Shown: piece by piece, positions 8,316 through 18,806 of the stretch
How positions within the stretch are numbered: the first letter of the stretch is position 1
Layout: every line of letters begins with the position of its first letter
DNA from: Serratia plymuthica NBRC 102599
GTDB taxonomy: Bacteria; Pseudomonadota; Gammaproteobacteria; Enterobacterales; Enterobacteriaceae
NCBI RefSeq assembly: GCF_001590925.1
Contig: NZ_BCTU01000036.1
Coordinates: forward strand, 1-50,204
DNA length: 50,204 bases
Direction: 5' to 3'
Program-made: the position numbers and the translations under genes
Notes under the pieces: model-generated
The model's input: the letters and a program-made list of their open reading frames with translations, nothing else
Databases searched by the model: none
What the model was told of the DNA's origin: nothing

Positions 8316-8347
8316 GCGGGTTATCACCGAGGTAACCCGCCGCTTTT
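8316..8347 (+). terminator. Terminator after fidL-like gene
   Basis: Stem GCGGGTTA/TAACCCGC (8316-8323/8333-8340) with a 9-base loop, followed by CGCTTTTC. It lies between the convergent fidL-like and dusC genes. The T-tract is short. Confidence 0.65.
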
Positions 8348-8353
8348 CTCACG

Positions 8354-9283
8354 TCAGCGGAAAATCACCCGCGCAATGTCCTTCGAGTTGGTCAGAGCGC
8401 GCACTTCGCCGAACAGATCGGTGGCCTCGGCATACTCTTTGCGTAAATACCCCAGCCACTGCTTGATGCGCGCCACATGATACAGGCCGGTATCGCCCTG
8501 CTTTTCCAACTGAACGTATTTTTGCAGCAGCTGTACCACCTGCGGCCACGGCATGCGCGGTTCGTTGTATTTCACCACCCGGCTCAGGTTCGGCACGTTT
8601 AATGCGCCGCGCCCCAGCATCACCGCGTCGCAGCCGGTAGTTTGCAGGCAGTCTTGCGCGCTTTGGTAATCCCAGATTTCGCCGTTGGCGATCACCGGAA
8701 TGGTCAGCCGCTTGCGGATCTCGCCAATCGCCGCCCAGTTAATGCGCTCGGCCTTGTAGCCGTCCTCTTTGGTACGGCCATGCACCGCCAGCTCGGTGGC
8801 ACCCGCCTGTTGTACCGCGTCGGCGATTTCAAAACTGCGGCTGTCGCTGTCCCAACCCAGGCGTACCTTTACCGTCACCGGCAGATGATCCGGCACCGCC
8901 GCACGCATCGCTTTGGCGCCCTGGTAAATCAGTTCCGGGTCTTTCAGCAAGGTTGCCCCGCCGCCGCTGCCGTTAACCAGCTTGGACGGGCAGCCGCAGT
9001 TGAGATCGACGCCGTAAGAGCCCAGTTCGACCGCGCGGGCGGCGTTTTCCCCCAGCCACTGCGGGTGCTGGCCCAGCAGTTGGATGCGCACCAGCGTGCC
9101 GGACGGGGTGCGGCTGGCGTGGTGCAGTTCGGGGCACAGGCGGTAGAAAGATTTGGCCGGCAGCAGTTGGTCAACCACGCGCAGGAATTCGGTGATGCAC
9201 AGGTCGTAGTCGTTCACTTCGGTGAGCAGCTCGCGCACCAAAGAATCGAGAACGCCCTCCATCGGAGCCAATAATACGCGCAT
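8354..9283 (-). CDS. dusC: tRNA-dihydrouridine(16) synthase DusC
   Basis: 309-residue FMN enzyme that reduces uridine 16 in tRNA. Starts [20 protein letters not shown], typical for Dus. The active-site motif [20 protein letters not shown] carries the catalytic cysteine, and [10 protein letters not shown] with the phosphate-binding [12 protein letters not shown] follow. The absence of DusA- and DusB-specific features and the length of about 310 point to DusC. The start at 9283 is chosen because the family begins exactly there; the frame extends 21 codons upstream without homology. Monocistronic, convergent with the fidL-like gene. Confidence 0.93.
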   Translation of the reverse strand: MRVLLAPMEGVLDSLVRELLTEVNDYDLCITEFLRVVDQLLPAKSFYRLCPELHHASRTPSGTLVRIQLLGQHPQWLGENAARAVELGSYGVDLNCGCPSKLVNGSGGGATLLKDPELIYQGAKAMRAAVPDHLPVTVKVRLGWDSDSRSFEIADAVQQAGATELAVHGRTKEDGYKAERINWAAIGEIRKRLTIPVIANGEIWDYQSAQDCLQTTGCDAVMLGRGALNVPNLSRVVKYNEPRMPWPQVVQLLQKYVQLEKQGDTGLYHVARIKQWLGYLRKEYAEATDLFGEVRALTNSKDIARVIFR

Positions 9284-9364
9284 GATTACCCCAGCTAAAA
9301 AAGACGCGCAATGATACGGGGGAATGCCGGTATCAGACAAGCGCACGGGGGAATAAAAAGCCGC

Positions 9365-10324
9365 TTAGCCCAACCTGCGCAGGGGCTGCCCGGCGAGAAA
9401 CGCCTCGATGTCCTCAATCGCCTCGCGGAAGTAGATACGGTAGTTGTCATCGGCCACGTAACCCAGGTGCGGCGTCGCCAGCACGTTGGGCAGGCGACGG
9501 AAGATATCGTCCATCGGCAAAGGTTCAACCTCGAACACGTCCAGCCCGGCACCGGCGATCCTTTGTTGTTGCAGGGCTTCTATCAACGCCGCCTGATCGA
9601 CAATCGCCGCGCGCGAGGTGTTGATCAGATAGGCGGAAGGTTTCATCGCGGCCAGTTCATCGCGCCCCACCAGCCCGCGGCTGCGTTCGCTCAGCACCAA
9701 ATGGACGGAGACAAAATCACTCTGCTCGAACAGCGCCCGTTTCGATTCGGCCAACGCAACGCCCTGTTGCCCGGCTCTTTCCGCCGTCAGGTTCTGGCTC
9801 CAGGCCAGCACCCGCATGCCGAACGCCTGCGCCACCCTGGCCATCTGGCTGCCAATCTTGCCCAGCCCCAGCAGGCCCAGCGTTTTGCCTTGCAGGGTGA
9901 CACCAAGCGCCTGTTGCCAGGGGCCGTTATTACGCAGCCCGGCATTTTCCGCCACCGTGTGCTTTGCCAATCCCAGCAGCAGCGCCCAGGTCAGCTCCAT
10001 CGGCGCGGCCGAACCGCTGGCGGTGCCGCAAACCACAATGCCGCGCTGCTCGGCGGCGGCCAGATCGATAGAGGCATTGCGCATACCGGAGGTGATCAGC
10101 AGTTTTAACTTCGGCAAACGGGCCAGCAGCGTGGCGGTGATCGGCGTGCGCTCGCGCATGATCACCAGCATGTCGCAGTCTTGCAGGTGCACCGCCAGCT
10201 CCGCTTCATCGGTAAAATGCTGGCTCATGGCGAACACCTCAACCCGCTCGGCTATCGCCGACCAGTCCGCCATGGCGAGCGCCACCTGCTGATAATCATC
10301 AAGAATTGCGCACTTCAGTTTCAT
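9365..10324 (-). CDS. D-2-hydroxyacid dehydrogenase family protein
   Basis: 319-residue NAD(P)-dependent dehydrogenase of the 2-hydroxyacid family (D-3-phosphoglycerate dehydrogenase-like). The Rossmann motif is GLLGLGKIGSQMARVAQAFG (about 145-164). The catalytic arginine lies in INTSRAAIVD, a glutamate in FEVEPLP and the histidine in ATPHLGYV. Substrate is unknown. GGAG 6 bases upstream supports the ATG at 10324 over the GTG one codon earlier. It stands alone between dusC and rhlE, all three on the minus strand, but a terminator separates it from rhlE. Confidence 0.85.
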   Translation of the reverse strand: MKLKCAILDDYQQVALAMADWSAIAERVEVFAMSQHFTDEAELAVHLQDCDMLVIMRERTPITATLLARLPKLKLLITSGMRNASIDLAAAEQRGIVVCGTASGSAAPMELTWALLLGLAKHTVAENAGLRNNGPWQQALGVTLQGKTLGLLGLGKIGSQMARVAQAFGMRVLAWSQNLTAERAGQQGVALAESKRALFEQSDFVSVHLVLSERSRGLVGRDELAAMKPSAYLINTSRAAIVDQAALIEALQQQRIAGAGLDVFEVEPLPMDDIFRRLPNVLATPHLGYVADDNYRIYFREAIEDIEAFLAGQPLRRLG

Positions 10325-10389
10325 CACCGGCTCCAGAGAAATTGAGTTACCCCGTCGATCCTAGTACGAAAATTCACTTCCGCCAGGCA

Positions 10390-10415
10390 TAAAAAAAGCC
10401 ACCTATAAAGGTGGC
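10390..10415 (-). terminator. Intrinsic terminator of rhlE
   Basis: On the minus strand, stem GCCACC/GGTGGC with loop TTTATA (10398-10415) is followed by seven T. It lies 28 bases after the rhlE stop codon. Confidence 0.9.
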
Positions 10416-10442
10416 CTGATAGCGTCTTGCAACAGTGCGATA

Positions 10443-11807
10443 TTATTCGCCCGGTTTGCGGCTGCGCGGACGGCGTGCCGGCGCGCCTGAACGCGGTTTG
10501 CCGTCACCCTGAGGGCGAGCACTGCCGCCGCCACGGTTTTCACGTTGGCCGCTATGGCCGCCGCCGTTACCGCTGCGTTGACCACCACCGTTACCGGAGC
10601 GTTGACCGCCGCCGTTGCCGCGCCCGCCACCCTGACGGCCGTTGATGATCGGCTCCGCCTTGATGCTTGGGTCCGGCTCGTAGCCTGGCAGGGCAATACG
10701 CGGGATTTCACGCTTCAGCAGGCGCTCGATGTCGCGCAGCAGTTTGTGTTCATCCACGCAGACCAACGAGATAGCCTCACCGGTACGCTCTGCACGGCCG
10801 GTACGGCCGATGCGGTGCACGTAATCTTCCGGCACGTTAGGCAGCTCGTAGTTCACCACGTGCGGCAACTGATCGATGTCCAGACCGCGCGCCGCGATGT
10901 CGGTTGCCACCAGCACGCGAATTTTGCCGTCTTTAAAATCGGCCAATGCACGGGTACGTGCGCCCTGGCTTTTATTGCCGTGGATCGCCGCGGCAGTGAT
11001 GCCGTCTTTGTTCAGCTGCTCGGCCAGGTGGTTGGCGCCGTGCTTGGTGCGGTTGAACACCAAGACTTGCTTCCAGTCGCCTTCGCCGATCATCTGCGAC
11101 AGCAGTTCCCGCTTACGCTTCTTGTCGACGAAGTGCACGCTTTGTTCGATCTGCTCGGACGCGGTGTTGCGGCGCGCCACTTCCACCGATGCCGGGTTGT
11201 GCAGCAGCTTGTTCGCCAACGCTTTGATGTCGTCGGAGAAGGTCGCTGAGAACAGCAGGTTCTGACGCTTGGCAGGCAGCTTGGCCAGCACGCGACGGAT
11301 ATCATGGATAAAGCCCATATCCAGCATGCGGTCAGCTTCGTCCAGCACCAGAATTTCAATTTTGGACAGATCAACCGCGTTCTGGTGTTCCAGATCCAGC
11401 AGGCGACCCGGTGTTGCCACCAGAATGTCGACGCCGCCGCGCAGTTTCATCATCTGCGGGTTGATGCTCACGCCGCCAAACACCACCAGCGAACGCAGGC
11501 GCAGGTGTTTGCTGTAAGCTTCGACGTTTTCGCCGATCTGCGCCGCCAGTTCACGGGTTGGCGTCAGGATCAGCGCACGTACCGGGCGACGGCCTTTGAT
11601 CGGATGATCATGCTTACTCAGCAGCTGCAATAGCGGCAGGGTAAAGCCAGCGGTTTTACCGGTACCGGTCTGTGCGCTGGCCATCAGGTCACGACCTTCC
11701 AACACTACAGGGATAGCCTGGCGCTGAATTGGCGTAGGTTCGCGATAGCCCTGTTCTTCAACAGCGCGCAGAATTTCAGCACTTAAGCCGAGAGTTTCAA
11801 ATGACAT
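10443..11807 (-). CDS. rhlE: ATP-dependent RNA helicase RhlE
   Basis: 454-residue DEAD-box helicase of ribosome assembly and RNA turnover. Motifs in order: Q motif ([10 protein letters not shown]), Walker [11 protein letters not shown] (about 43-52), [12 protein letters not shown] (about 155), [15 protein letters not shown] and HRIGRTGR. From about residue 385 the tail is a low-complexity basic Gly/Arg/Asn region with tandem GNGGGQRS units, an RNA-binding tail typical of RhlE. Divergent from cecR across 303 bases, as in E. coli, where CecR also controls rhlE (known for E. coli, inferred here). Confidence 0.95.
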   Translation of the reverse strand: MSFETLGLSAEILRAVEEQGYREPTPIQRQAIPVVLEGRDLMASAQTGTGKTAGFTLPLLQLLSKHDHPIKGRRPVRALILTPTRELAAQIGENVEAYSKHLRLRSLVVFGGVSINPQMMKLRGGVDILVATPGRLLDLEHQNAVDLSKIEILVLDEADRMLDMGFIHDIRRVLAKLPAKRQNLLFSATFSDDIKALANKLLHNPASVEVARRNTASEQIEQSVHFVDKKRKRELLSQMIGEGDWKQVLVFNRTKHGANHLAEQLNKDGITAAAIHGNKSQGARTRALADFKDGKIRVLVATDIAARGLDIDQLPHVVNYELPNVPEDYVHRIGRTGRAERTGEAISLVCVDEHKLLRDIERLLKREIPRIALPGYEPDPSIKAEPIINGRQGGGRGNGGGQRSGNGGGQRSGNGGGHSGQRENRGGGSARPQGDGKPRSGAPARRPRSRKPGE

Positions 11808-12071
11808 AGTAGAGAAAAGCTCCAGATCCCCCCTAACCTAAACTAATGTTCGGTGCAGTTTCCTGGGAGGATGATCAGACGGGGCATTAAGCATGACCAC
11901 GAGGGATTTGGCACAAACTGCAGTGCACCAGCGCGGGAGTGTAGCAGAAGTCGCACAAGAAAACGCAATTTTACTGACTGAGAGCACAATATGCCGGAAA
12001 TTCAGTATATCCTGAAAATAACCTGAATTAAAAAAGGGTTTCTGGTTGCATTTCACCCAATCTGGCATAAA

Positions 12072-12093
12072 GTTAATCATATGATTGATTAAC
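12072..12093. promoter_or_regulatory. Candidate CecR operator
   Basis: Inverted repeat GTTAATCA (12072-12079) and TGATTAAC (12086-12093) with six central bases. It lies 18 bases before the cecR start and just after or across a plausible promoter (TTGCAT at 12046, TAAAGT at 12068, spacing 16). TetR regulators typically bind such sites in their own promoter. The rest of the 303-base rhlE-cecR gap shows nothing else certain. Confidence 0.65.
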
Positions 12094-12110
12094 TTTCGCG
12101 AGCACTGTCT

Positions 12111-12800
12111 ATGCCGGGTAATCAAATTGCCAGCCGGGCGCGCGGCGAACAGGCGCGCCAGCAGCTGATCGCCGCCGCCATCGAGATGTTCGGCGAATAC
12201 GGCATTCAGGGCGCAACCACCCGCGATATCGCCCAACGCGCCGGGCAGAACATCGCCGCCATTACCTATTACTTCAATTCCAAAGAAGGCCTCTATCTGG
12301 CCGTTGCGCAGTGGATTGCCGATTTTATCCAGCAGGCGTTCCGCCCGCTGGCCGAGGAGATTGACCGTTTCTGGCAACGACCAGCCGCCGAGCGCCGGCC
12401 GGAACAGTATCTCGCCTACCTGAAAAGCGGGCTGCTGGCGTTCAGCGAACTGATGACCCAACCGCACACGCTGAACCTGAGCAAAATCATGTCGCGCGAG
12501 CAGCTCTCGCCTACCGATGCTTATCCGCTGATCCACCAGCAGGTGATAGCGCCGCTGCATAGCAAACTGTGCCGCCTGTTGGCGGCCTATACCGGCATCG
12601 ACGAACGCTCGACCAAAATCGTGCTGCACACCCATGCGCTGCTCGGCGAGGTGCTGTCGTTTCGCATCGCGCGGGAAACCGTGCGCCGGCAAGCTGGCTG
12701 GCAGCAGATCGGTGCGGCCGAAGCGGCGCAAATCAGCGAGGTGCTGGCGGAACACATAGATCTTCTGGTTAATGGGCTGCGCCAGCGTTATGGCGCTTAA
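12111..12800 (+). CDS. cecR: TetR-family regulator CecR (YbiH)
   Basis: 229-residue regulator. The N-terminal helix-turn-helix spans about residues 12-58 (QQLIAAAIEMFGEYGIQGATTRDIAQRAG, then NIAAITYYFNSKEGLYLAV), followed by an all-helical ligand domain of the CecR type. It heads the operon with the HlyD-like ybhG and the ABC genes ybhFSR, 18 bases from ybhG. In E. coli CecR controls this efflux system and rhlE and affects cefoperazone and chloramphenicol sensitivity; the same wiring is assumed here. A palindrome before the start is the likely operator. Confidence 0.92.
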   Translation: MPGNQIASRARGEQARQQLIAAAIEMFGEYGIQGATTRDIAQRAGQNIAAITYYFNSKEGLYLAVAQWIADFIQQAFRPLAEEIDRFWQRPAAERRPEQYLAYLKSGLLAFSELMTQPHTLNLSKIMSREQLSPTDAYPLIHQQVIAPLHSKLCRLLAAYTGIDERSTKIVLHTHALLGEVLSFRIARETVRRQAGWQQIGAAEAAQISEVLAEHIDLLVNGLRQRYGA

Positions 12801-12818
12801 ATTCAGGCAGGGAGTGTT

Positions 12819-13805
12819 ATGAACAAGAAACGCAGTGCCCTCATTGTGGCGGCTATCGTGCTGATCGCCGCCGCCGGTTACGGCTTTTGGTATTACCAAC
12901 AGCAGCAAGACCAGCCGCTGACGCTGTACGGCAACGTCGATATCCGCACGGTGAATCTCGGCTTCCGCGTCGACGGGCGGCTGGCGTCGCTGACCGTGGA
13001 CGAGGGCGACCCGCTCCAACCGGGGCAACTGCTCGGCAAGCTGGACGACGCGCCCTACATTAACGCACTGCAACAGGCGCAGGCCAACGTCGCCAGCGCC
13101 AAGGCCAAGCTGGCGCTGCTGATGGCCGGTTACCGCGCCGAAGAAATTGCCCAGGTGCGTTCGGAAGTGGCGCAACGCCTTTCCGCCTTTAACTATGCCG
13201 ACAGCTTCCTCAAACGCCAGCAAGGATTATGGGCGAAAAACGCCACCTCCGCCGACGCGCTGGAAGATGCCCGCACCTCGCGCAATCAGGCGCAGGCCAA
13301 CCTGCAAGCCTCGAAAGACAAGCTGTCGCAATACCTCAGCGGCAACCGCCCTCAGGAGATAGAAGAAGCCAAAGCCAACCTGGCACAAAATGAAGCCGCG
13401 CTGGCGCAGGCGCAGTTGAACTTGCATGACACCATTCTGGTTTCCCCCTCGGCCGGCACGGTGCTGACGCGCGCAATCGAGCCCGGCACCATGCTCAGCG
13501 CCGGCGGCACGGTGTTTACGCTTTCGCTGACCCGCCCGGTGTGGGTGCGCGCCTATGTGAACGAATCCAGCCTGGGTAAAGCGGTGCCGGGCGCCGAACT
13601 GGAAATTTATACCGATGGCCGGCCGAACAAGCCTTATCACGGCAAAATCGGCTTTGTGTCGCCGACCGCCGAATTTACACCGAAAAGCGTCGAAACCCCG
13701 GACCTGCGCACCGATTTGGTGTACCGCCTGCGGGTGATCGTCACCGACGCCGATGACGCGTTGCGCCAGGGCATGCCGGTCACCGTTCGTTTTGCCAAAC
13801 CTTGA
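12819..13805 (+). CDS. ybhG: HlyD-family periplasmic adaptor YbhG
   Basis: 328-residue membrane-fusion protein linking the YbhFSR ABC exporter to an outer-membrane channel. One N-terminal anchor (residues 7-26), a first half-lipoyl domain ([20 protein letters not shown]), a long alpha-helical hairpin rich in Ala/Gln (about 85-205), then the second lipoyl half ([22 protein letters not shown]) and beta-barrel domain. Length matches E. coli YbhG. The stop lies 10 bases before ybhF. Confidence 0.93.
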   Translation: MNKKRSALIVAAIVLIAAAGYGFWYYQQQQDQPLTLYGNVDIRTVNLGFRVDGRLASLTVDEGDPLQPGQLLGKLDDAPYINALQQAQANVASAKAKLALLMAGYRAEEIAQVRSEVAQRLSAFNYADSFLKRQQGLWAKNATSADALEDARTSRNQAQANLQASKDKLSQYLSGNRPQEIEEAKANLAQNEAALAQAQLNLHDTILVSPSAGTVLTRAIEPGTMLSAGGTVFTLSLTRPVWVRAYVNESSLGKAVPGAELEIYTDGRPNKPYHGKIGFVSPTAEFTPKSVETPDLRTDLVYRLRVIVTDADDALRQGMPVTVRFAKP

Positions 13806-13815
13806 GGGGCCGGTG

Positions 13816-15546
13816 ATGGAACAGGTCATTGAACTGGAGGCGTTGGAAAAACGTTTCCCGTCGTTGGCAAAGCCCGCGGTCGCCAGCCTGACCACCCGCC
13901 TGACCAGTGGCGCGGTCACTGGGCTGGTTGGCCCGGACGGCGCAGGTAAAACCACGCTGCTGCGCATGCTGGCCGGGTTGTTGAAACCCAGTAGCGGCAT
14001 GCTGCGCGTCGCCGGGTTGGATCCGATCGCGCAAGATCGTCAACTGCACGCCATCCTCGGCTACATGCCGCAAAAGTTCGGGCTGTATGAAGATCTGACG
14101 GTCATGGAAAACCTGACGCTGTATGCCGATCTGCGCGGCGTCACCGGCGATCTGCGTAAACAAACCTTCGAGCGGCTGCTGACCTTCACCGATCTCACTC
14201 GCTTTACCACCCGCCTCGCGGGCAAGCTTTCCGGCGGCATGAAGCAAAAGCTCGGGCTGGCCTGCACGCTGGTGGGCCAACCGCAGGTGCTGCTGCTGGA
14301 TGAGCCTGGGGTCGGCGTCGATCCGATCTCGCGCCGCGAACTGTGGCGCATGGTGCATGAGCTGGCCAACGACGGCATGCTGATCCTGTGGAGCACCTCC
14401 TATCTTGACGAGGCCGAGCAGTGCCGCGAAGTGCTGCTGCTCAATGAAGGGGAACTGTTGTTCAGCGGCGCACCTAAAGATCTGACCCAGCGCATGGCCG
14501 GGCGCACGGTGCTGATTGCGCCCCCCGCCGGCAGCCACCGCGCCCTGCTGCAACGGGCTATCTGCCTGCCTTCGGTCACCGACGGGGTGATCCAGGGTAA
14601 ATACCTGCGGCTGATCCTCAAGCAGGGCGAAGATCACCGCCAGATACTGCAAGCGCTGGATCTGCCGGACGCGGAAATGACGGAAGCGGATCCGCGCTTC
14701 GAGGATGCGTTTATCGATCTGCTCGGCGGCGGGCCAAACAGTAAATCGGCGCTGGCGGAGATCATGCCGACCGTCGAGGGGGAAAGCTCGCAAACGGTGA
14801 TTGAAGCGCAGGGGCTGACCAAGAAATTCGGCGATTTCGCCGCCACCGACCACGTGGACTTCAAGGTGCAGCGCGGTGAGATTTTCGGCCTGCTCGGCCC
14901 GAACGGCGCCGGCAAATCCACCACCTTCAAAATGATGTGCGGGCTGCTGGTGCCGACCGAAGGCAAGGCGCTGGTGCTGGATATGGATCTGAAAACCAGC
15001 TCCGGCAAGGCGCGCCAGCGTCTGGGCTATATGGCGCAGAAATTCTCGCTGTACGGCAACCTGACGGTGGCGCAGAACCTGAAATTTTTCTCCGGTGTTT
15101 ACGGCCTGAGCGGCAAAGCGCAGCGCGACAAAATCAGCGAGATGTCGACCGCCTTCAACTTTGGGCCGATCCTCAGCCAAACGCCGGATTCGCTGCCGCT
15201 CGGCTTCAAGCAACGGCTGGCCCTGGCCTGCGCGCTGATGCACGAACCGGACATTCTGTTTCTCGACGAACCGACCTCGGGCGTCGATCCCCTGACCCGC
15301 CGCGAGTTCTGGTTGCACATCAACGGCATGGTGGATAAAGGCGTGACGGTGATGGTCACGACCCACTTTATGGACGAGGCGGAGTACTGCGATCGCATCG
15401 GGCTGGTGTATCGCGGCAAGATCATCGCCGCCGGCACGCCGGACGATCTCAAACAGCAAGTCGCCAGCGACGACAACCCCAATCCTTCAATGGAGCAGGC
15501 GTTTATCGATCTGGTGCAGGGCTACGATCGGGAGGAACAGCCGTGA
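13816..15546 (+). CDS. ybhF: Fused dual ABC ATPase YbhF
   Basis: 576-residue protein with two nucleotide-binding domains in one chain, powering the YbhSR permease. First domain: Walker [12 protein letters not shown] (about 39-49), signature [12 protein letters not shown], Walker [14 protein letters not shown]. Second domain from about residue 335: [11 protein letters not shown], a degenerate signature [12 protein letters not shown], which I believe is normal for this family, and [13 protein letters not shown]. The start at 13816, with GAGGGG before it, gives the family length. An upstream extension of the frame overlaps ybhG and is ignored. The stop overlaps the ybhS start. Confidence 0.94.
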   Translation: MEQVIELEALEKRFPSLAKPAVASLTTRLTSGAVTGLVGPDGAGKTTLLRMLAGLLKPSSGMLRVAGLDPIAQDRQLHAILGYMPQKFGLYEDLTVMENLTLYADLRGVTGDLRKQTFERLLTFTDLTRFTTRLAGKLSGGMKQKLGLACTLVGQPQVLLLDEPGVGVDPISRRELWRMVHELANDGMLILWSTSYLDEAEQCREVLLLNEGELLFSGAPKDLTQRMAGRTVLIAPPAGSHRALLQRAICLPSVTDGVIQGKYLRLILKQGEDHRQILQALDLPDAEMTEADPRFEDAFIDLLGGGPNSKSALAEIMPTVEGESSQTVIEAQGLTKKFGDFAATDHVDFKVQRGEIFGLLGPNGAGKSTTFKMMCGLLVPTEGKALVLDMDLKTSSGKARQRLGYMAQKFSLYGNLTVAQNLKFFSGVYGLSGKAQRDKISEMSTAFNFGPILSQTPDSLPLGFKQRLALACALMHEPDILFLDEPTSGVDPLTRREFWLHINGMVDKGVTVMVTTHFMDEAEYCDRIGLVYRGKIIAAGTPDDLKQQVASDDNPNPSMEQAFIDLVQGYDREEQP

Positions 15547-16733
15547 GCGAGAAAGCAGCCTTGAGCGAAAAAATAGCCGTGAACGAGAAAACCACCCCCA
15601 CCGACGCCAGCGGTTTCTCCTGGCGACGGCTGCGTGCACTGTGTCTGAAAGAGACGCGGCAGATTCTGCGCGATCCCAGCAGCGGGCTGATCGCCTTTGT
15701 GATCCCTTTGATGCTGCTGTTTATCTTCGGCTACGGCATCAACCTGGATTCCAGCAAGCTGCGGCTGGGCATTTTAATGGAGCAACAGAGCGAGGACGCC
15801 CGCGATCTGGCCCACGCTTTCGCCGGCTCACCCTACATTGAACCGACCATCAGCGATAACCGCCAACAGCTGATCCAACTGATGCAAGCCGGGCGCATCC
15901 GTGGGCTGGTGGTGATCCCCAACGACTTTGACAAACAGCTGGCGCGGCCGCACGACAGCGCGCCAATCCAGGTTATCACCGACGGCAGCGAGCCGAACAC
16001 CGCCAACTTTGTCCAGGGCTATACCCAGGGCGTGTGGCAAATCTGGCAGCAGCAGCGCGCCACCGATCGCGGGCGCGAGGACAAACCACTGATTGACGTG
16101 CAGATGCGCTACTGGTTTAACCCGGCGGCCATCAGCCGGCACTACATCATTCCCGGCGCCATCACCATTATCATGACGGTGATTGGCGCGATCCTTACCT
16201 CGCTGGTGATCGCCCGCGAATGGGAACGCGGCACCATGGAGGCACTGCTCTCCACCCAGGTGACGCGCAGCGAACTGTTGCTTTCAAAACTGGTGCCTTA
16301 CTACTTCCTCGGCATGATCGCCATGGTGCTGTGCATGGTGGTCTCGGTATTCGTGCTCGGCGTGCCCTACCGCGGTTCTCTGCTGATTTTGTTCGTGATC
16401 AGCAGCCTGTTCCTCGCCAGCACGCTCGGCATGGGGTTGCTGATTTCCACCATCACCCGTAACCAGTTCAACGCGGCGATGGTAGCGCTGAATGCCGCTT
16501 TCCTGCCTTCGATCATGCTGTCCGGCTTTATCTTCCAAATCGACAGCATGCCGGCAATCGTGCGCGCCGTGACTTATATCATCCCGGCGCGCTACTTCGT
16601 CAGCACGTTGCAGACGCTGTTTCTTGCAGGCAACGTCGGCACGGTACTGATGATTAACCTGCTGTTCCTGATCGCCTCGGCGGTGGTGTTTATCGGCCTG
16701 ACGGCCTGGAAAACCCAGCGGCGGCTGGATTAA
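15543..16733 (+). CDS. ybhS: ABC-2 type permease YbhS
   Basis: 396-residue inner-membrane permease. It begins with a GTG that overlaps the ybhF stop. After a 30-residue polar N-terminus rich in SEK/NEK comes the first membrane segment ([18 protein letters not shown]), a large periplasmic domain, then five membrane segments from about residue 205. The conserved [20 protein letters not shown] precedes the ABC-2 core. The polar leader makes the protein slightly longer than E. coli YbhS (about 377); a later start is possible but no obvious ribosome site marks one. Confidence 0.92.
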   Translation: MSEKAALSEKIAVNEKTTPTDASGFSWRRLRALCLKETRQILRDPSSGLIAFVIPLMLLFIFGYGINLDSSKLRLGILMEQQSEDARDLAHAFAGSPYIEPTISDNRQQLIQLMQAGRIRGLVVIPNDFDKQLARPHDSAPIQVITDGSEPNTANFVQGYTQGVWQIWQQQRATDRGREDKPLIDVQMRYWFNPAAISRHYIIPGAITIIMTVIGAILTSLVIAREWERGTMEALLSTQVTRSELLLSKLVPYYFLGMIAMVLCMVVSVFVLGVPYRGSLLILFVISSLFLASTLGMGLLISTITRNQFNAAMVALNAAFLPSIMLSGFIFQIDSMPAIVRAVTYIIPARYFVSTLQTLFLAGNVGTVLMINLLFLIASAVVFIGLTAWKTQRRLD

Positions 16734-16744
16734 GGAGAAAGACA

Positions 16745-17851
16745 ATGTTTTACCGTCTCTGGACGTTAATCATTAAGGAAATGCAATCGCTGCTGCGCGA
16801 TCCGCAGACCCGCGCCATCCTGATTCTACCGGTTATTCTGCAGGTGCTGCTGTTCCCGTTCGCCGCCACGCTGGAGGTGACCAACGCCACCATCGCGGTG
16901 TACAGCGAAGACAGCGGTCATGCTTCAGTGGAGCTGACTCAGCGCTTCGCCAAGGCGAAAGCCTTTTCGCACGTCTTGCTGCTGCGCAGCCCGCAAGAGA
17001 TACAAACCACCCTCGACAACCAGCGGGCGCTGCTGCTGATCCGCTTCCCGGCGCAGTTCTCGCGCGATATCGCCAGCGGCACTACCGCCCCGCTGCAATT
17101 GCTGCTCGACGGGCGCAATTCCAACAGCGCGCAAATTGCCGCCAACTATGTGCAGCAGATTGTGCAAGATTACCAAAACGAGCTGATCGGCAACCGCGTC
17201 AAACCCAACAACAGCGAGTTGGTGGTGCGTAACTGGTATAACCCGAATCTGGATTACAAATGGTTCGTGGTGCCTTCGCTGATCGCCATGATCACCACCA
17301 TCGGCGTGCTGATTGTCACCTCGCTGTCGGTGGCGCGCGAGCGTGAACAGGGCACGCTGGAGCAGTTGCTGGTATCGCCGCTGACCACCTGGCAGATTTT
17401 TATCGGTAAAGCGGTACCGGCGCTGATTGTCGCCACCTTCCAGGCCAGCATCGTGCTGATGATTGGCATCTTTATGTACCAGATCCCGTTCGCCGGCTCG
17501 CTGCTGCTGTTCTACGGCACCATGCTGGTTTACGGGCTGTCGTTGGTCGGATTCGGTCTGCTGATTTCGTCGCTGTGCGCCACGCAACAGCAGGCGTTTA
17601 TCGGCGTGTTCGTGTTTATGATGCCGGCGATCCTGCTTTCCGGTTATGTCTCGCCGGTGGAGAACATGCCGGTGTGGCTACAGGATCTCACCTGGGTTAA
17701 CCCGATTCGCCACTTTACCGACATCACCAAACAGATCTATTTGAAGGACGCCAGCTTCGGCATTATCTGGCACAGCCTGTGGCCGCTGCTGGTGATCACC
17801 GCCACCACCGGCAGCGCCGCCTACGCCATGTTCCGCCGCAAAATGGCATAA
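16745..17851 (+). CDS. ybhR: ABC-2 type permease YbhR
   Basis: 368-residue permease, second half of the membrane channel and paralogue of YbhS. First membrane segment [18 protein letters not shown], periplasmic domain to about residue 175, then five segments, with [20 protein letters not shown] before the ABC-2 core. GGAG precedes the ATG at 16745. Last gene of the cecR-ybhGFSR operon, ended by a strong terminator. Confidence 0.93.
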   Translation: MFYRLWTLIIKEMQSLLRDPQTRAILILPVILQVLLFPFAATLEVTNATIAVYSEDSGHASVELTQRFAKAKAFSHVLLLRSPQEIQTTLDNQRALLLIRFPAQFSRDIASGTTAPLQLLLDGRNSNSAQIAANYVQQIVQDYQNELIGNRVKPNNSELVVRNWYNPNLDYKWFVVPSLIAMITTIGVLIVTSLSVAREREQGTLEQLLVSPLTTWQIFIGKAVPALIVATFQASIVLMIGIFMYQIPFAGSLLLFYGTMLVYGLSLVGFGLLISSLCATQQQAFIGVFVFMMPAILLSGYVSPVENMPVWLQDLTWVNPIRHFTDITKQIYLKDASFGIIWHSLWPLLVITATTGSAAYAMFRRKMA

Positions 17852-17886
17852 AAAAAGGCTCTGCGTGTTGAATCGCAGAGCCTTTT
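17850..17886 (+). terminator. Intrinsic terminator of the ybhGFSR operon
   Basis: Nine-base stem GGCTCTGCG/CGCAGAGCC (17857-17865/17874-17882), loop of 8, followed by TTTT and preceded by seven A. It can therefore work in both directions and may also end ybhL transcripts from the opposite strand. Confidence 0.9.
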
Positions 17887-17896
17887 CGATCACCAG

Positions 17897-17962
17897 ATAC
17901 CCTATGGATTTCAAGCTGCAGCCTGGCGCGTAGCAACAACGCTGCGGCTTGAAAAACGACGG
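17897..17962. repeat. Intergenic palindromic repeat, family B, copy 1
   Basis: Begins ATACCCTATGGATTTCAAG. The arms TTCAAGCTGCAGC and GCTGCGGCTTGAA are inverted, and the copy ends AACGACGG. The right arm ends two bases before the ybhL stop codon. A sister copy lies at 20544-20590 in the moa operon. Non-coding. Confidence 0.75.
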
Positions 17963-17964
17963 AT

Positions 17965-18675
17965 TTAGCGGCGGTTGCCGAAGATACGCAACAACATCAG
18001 GAACAGGTTGATGAAATCAAGATACAGCGTCAGCGCGCCGACGATGGCGTATTTGCGGAAGCTGTCTTTGTCATCGGCGTTCAGTTGTTCGCCCATAGCT
18101 TTCAGTTTCTGGGTGTCGTACGCCGTCAGGCCAACGAACACCAGCACCCCGATATAGGTAATCGCCCACATCAGCGCGGTGCTTTTCAGCCAGATATTCA
18201 CCAGCGAAGCCAGCACGATGCCGATCAGCGCCATAAACAGCATGCTGCCGAAACCGCTCAAATCACGCTTGGTGGTGTAGCCGTACAGGCTCATGGCTCC
18301 GAACATCCCGGCGGTCACCACAAAGGTGCTGGCGATCGAGCTGTAGGTATAAGCAATGAAAATGCTCGAAAGCGTCAGCCCGGTCAGCGCCGAATAAAGC
18401 ATAAACAGTGACGTAGCCACAGTGCCGCTCAGGCGGTTGACCATGCCGGAAATCACGAACACCAGCGCCAACTGAGCGATAATCAGGCCGAAGAAGGTGA
18501 TCTGGCTGGAGAAAATAAAGTTGAGGATCGCGGGCGTGTTGGCCGCGTACCAGGAAACAAACGCCGTCAACAGCAGGCCACAGGTCATCCAGCCATAAAC
18601 CTGCGCCATATAAGCCTGAATGCCGCTGTTGGCACGTTCAACGATTGAACCATTAGAGCGTGGATATCGGTCCAT
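17965..18675 (-). CDS. ybhL: Bax inhibitor-1 family membrane protein YbhL
   Basis: 236-residue protein with seven hydrophobic segments and the BI-1 signature MSLYGYTTKRDLSGFGSMLFMALIG-type block, ending LRIFGNRR as in E. coli YbhL. The family forms pH-sensitive calcium leak channels in some bacteria; its role in enterobacteria is not settled. ATG at 18675 has AAGG 8 bases upstream and matches the E. coli start (MDRYPRSNGS). Confidence 0.93.
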   Translation of the reverse strand: MDRYPRSNGSIVERANSGIQAYMAQVYGWMTCGLLLTAFVSWYAANTPAILNFIFSSQITFFGLIIAQLALVFVISGMVNRLSGTVATSLFMLYSALTGLTLSSIFIAYTYSSIASTFVVTAGMFGAMSLYGYTTKRDLSGFGSMLFMALIGIVLASLVNIWLKSTALMWAITYIGVLVFVGLTAYDTQKLKAMGEQLNADDKDSFRKYAIVGALTLYLDFINLFLMLLRIFGNRR

Positions 18676-18806
18676 GACGGTTACCTTTTGCATGTGGAAC
18701 AAGATGTTAAAGCCCCATCTGATGGGACTCAGCCTGTAATAAGCGTACCACAGAAACGGCAACGCGGAAGCGGCAAAGGTATTGATATATTTCTGCGGTT
18801 TACCCT

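Noticed and set aside
11838-13223. 461-codon minus-strand frame covering cecR and part of ybhG
   Set aside because: Antisense to two recognised genes, no homology, no sensible start or ribosome site.
13780-15459. 559-codon open frame on the minus strand
   Set aside because: It is the exact antisense of ybhF, a well-supported ATPase gene; its protein is rich in His/Gln/Arg with no motifs, a product of high GC.
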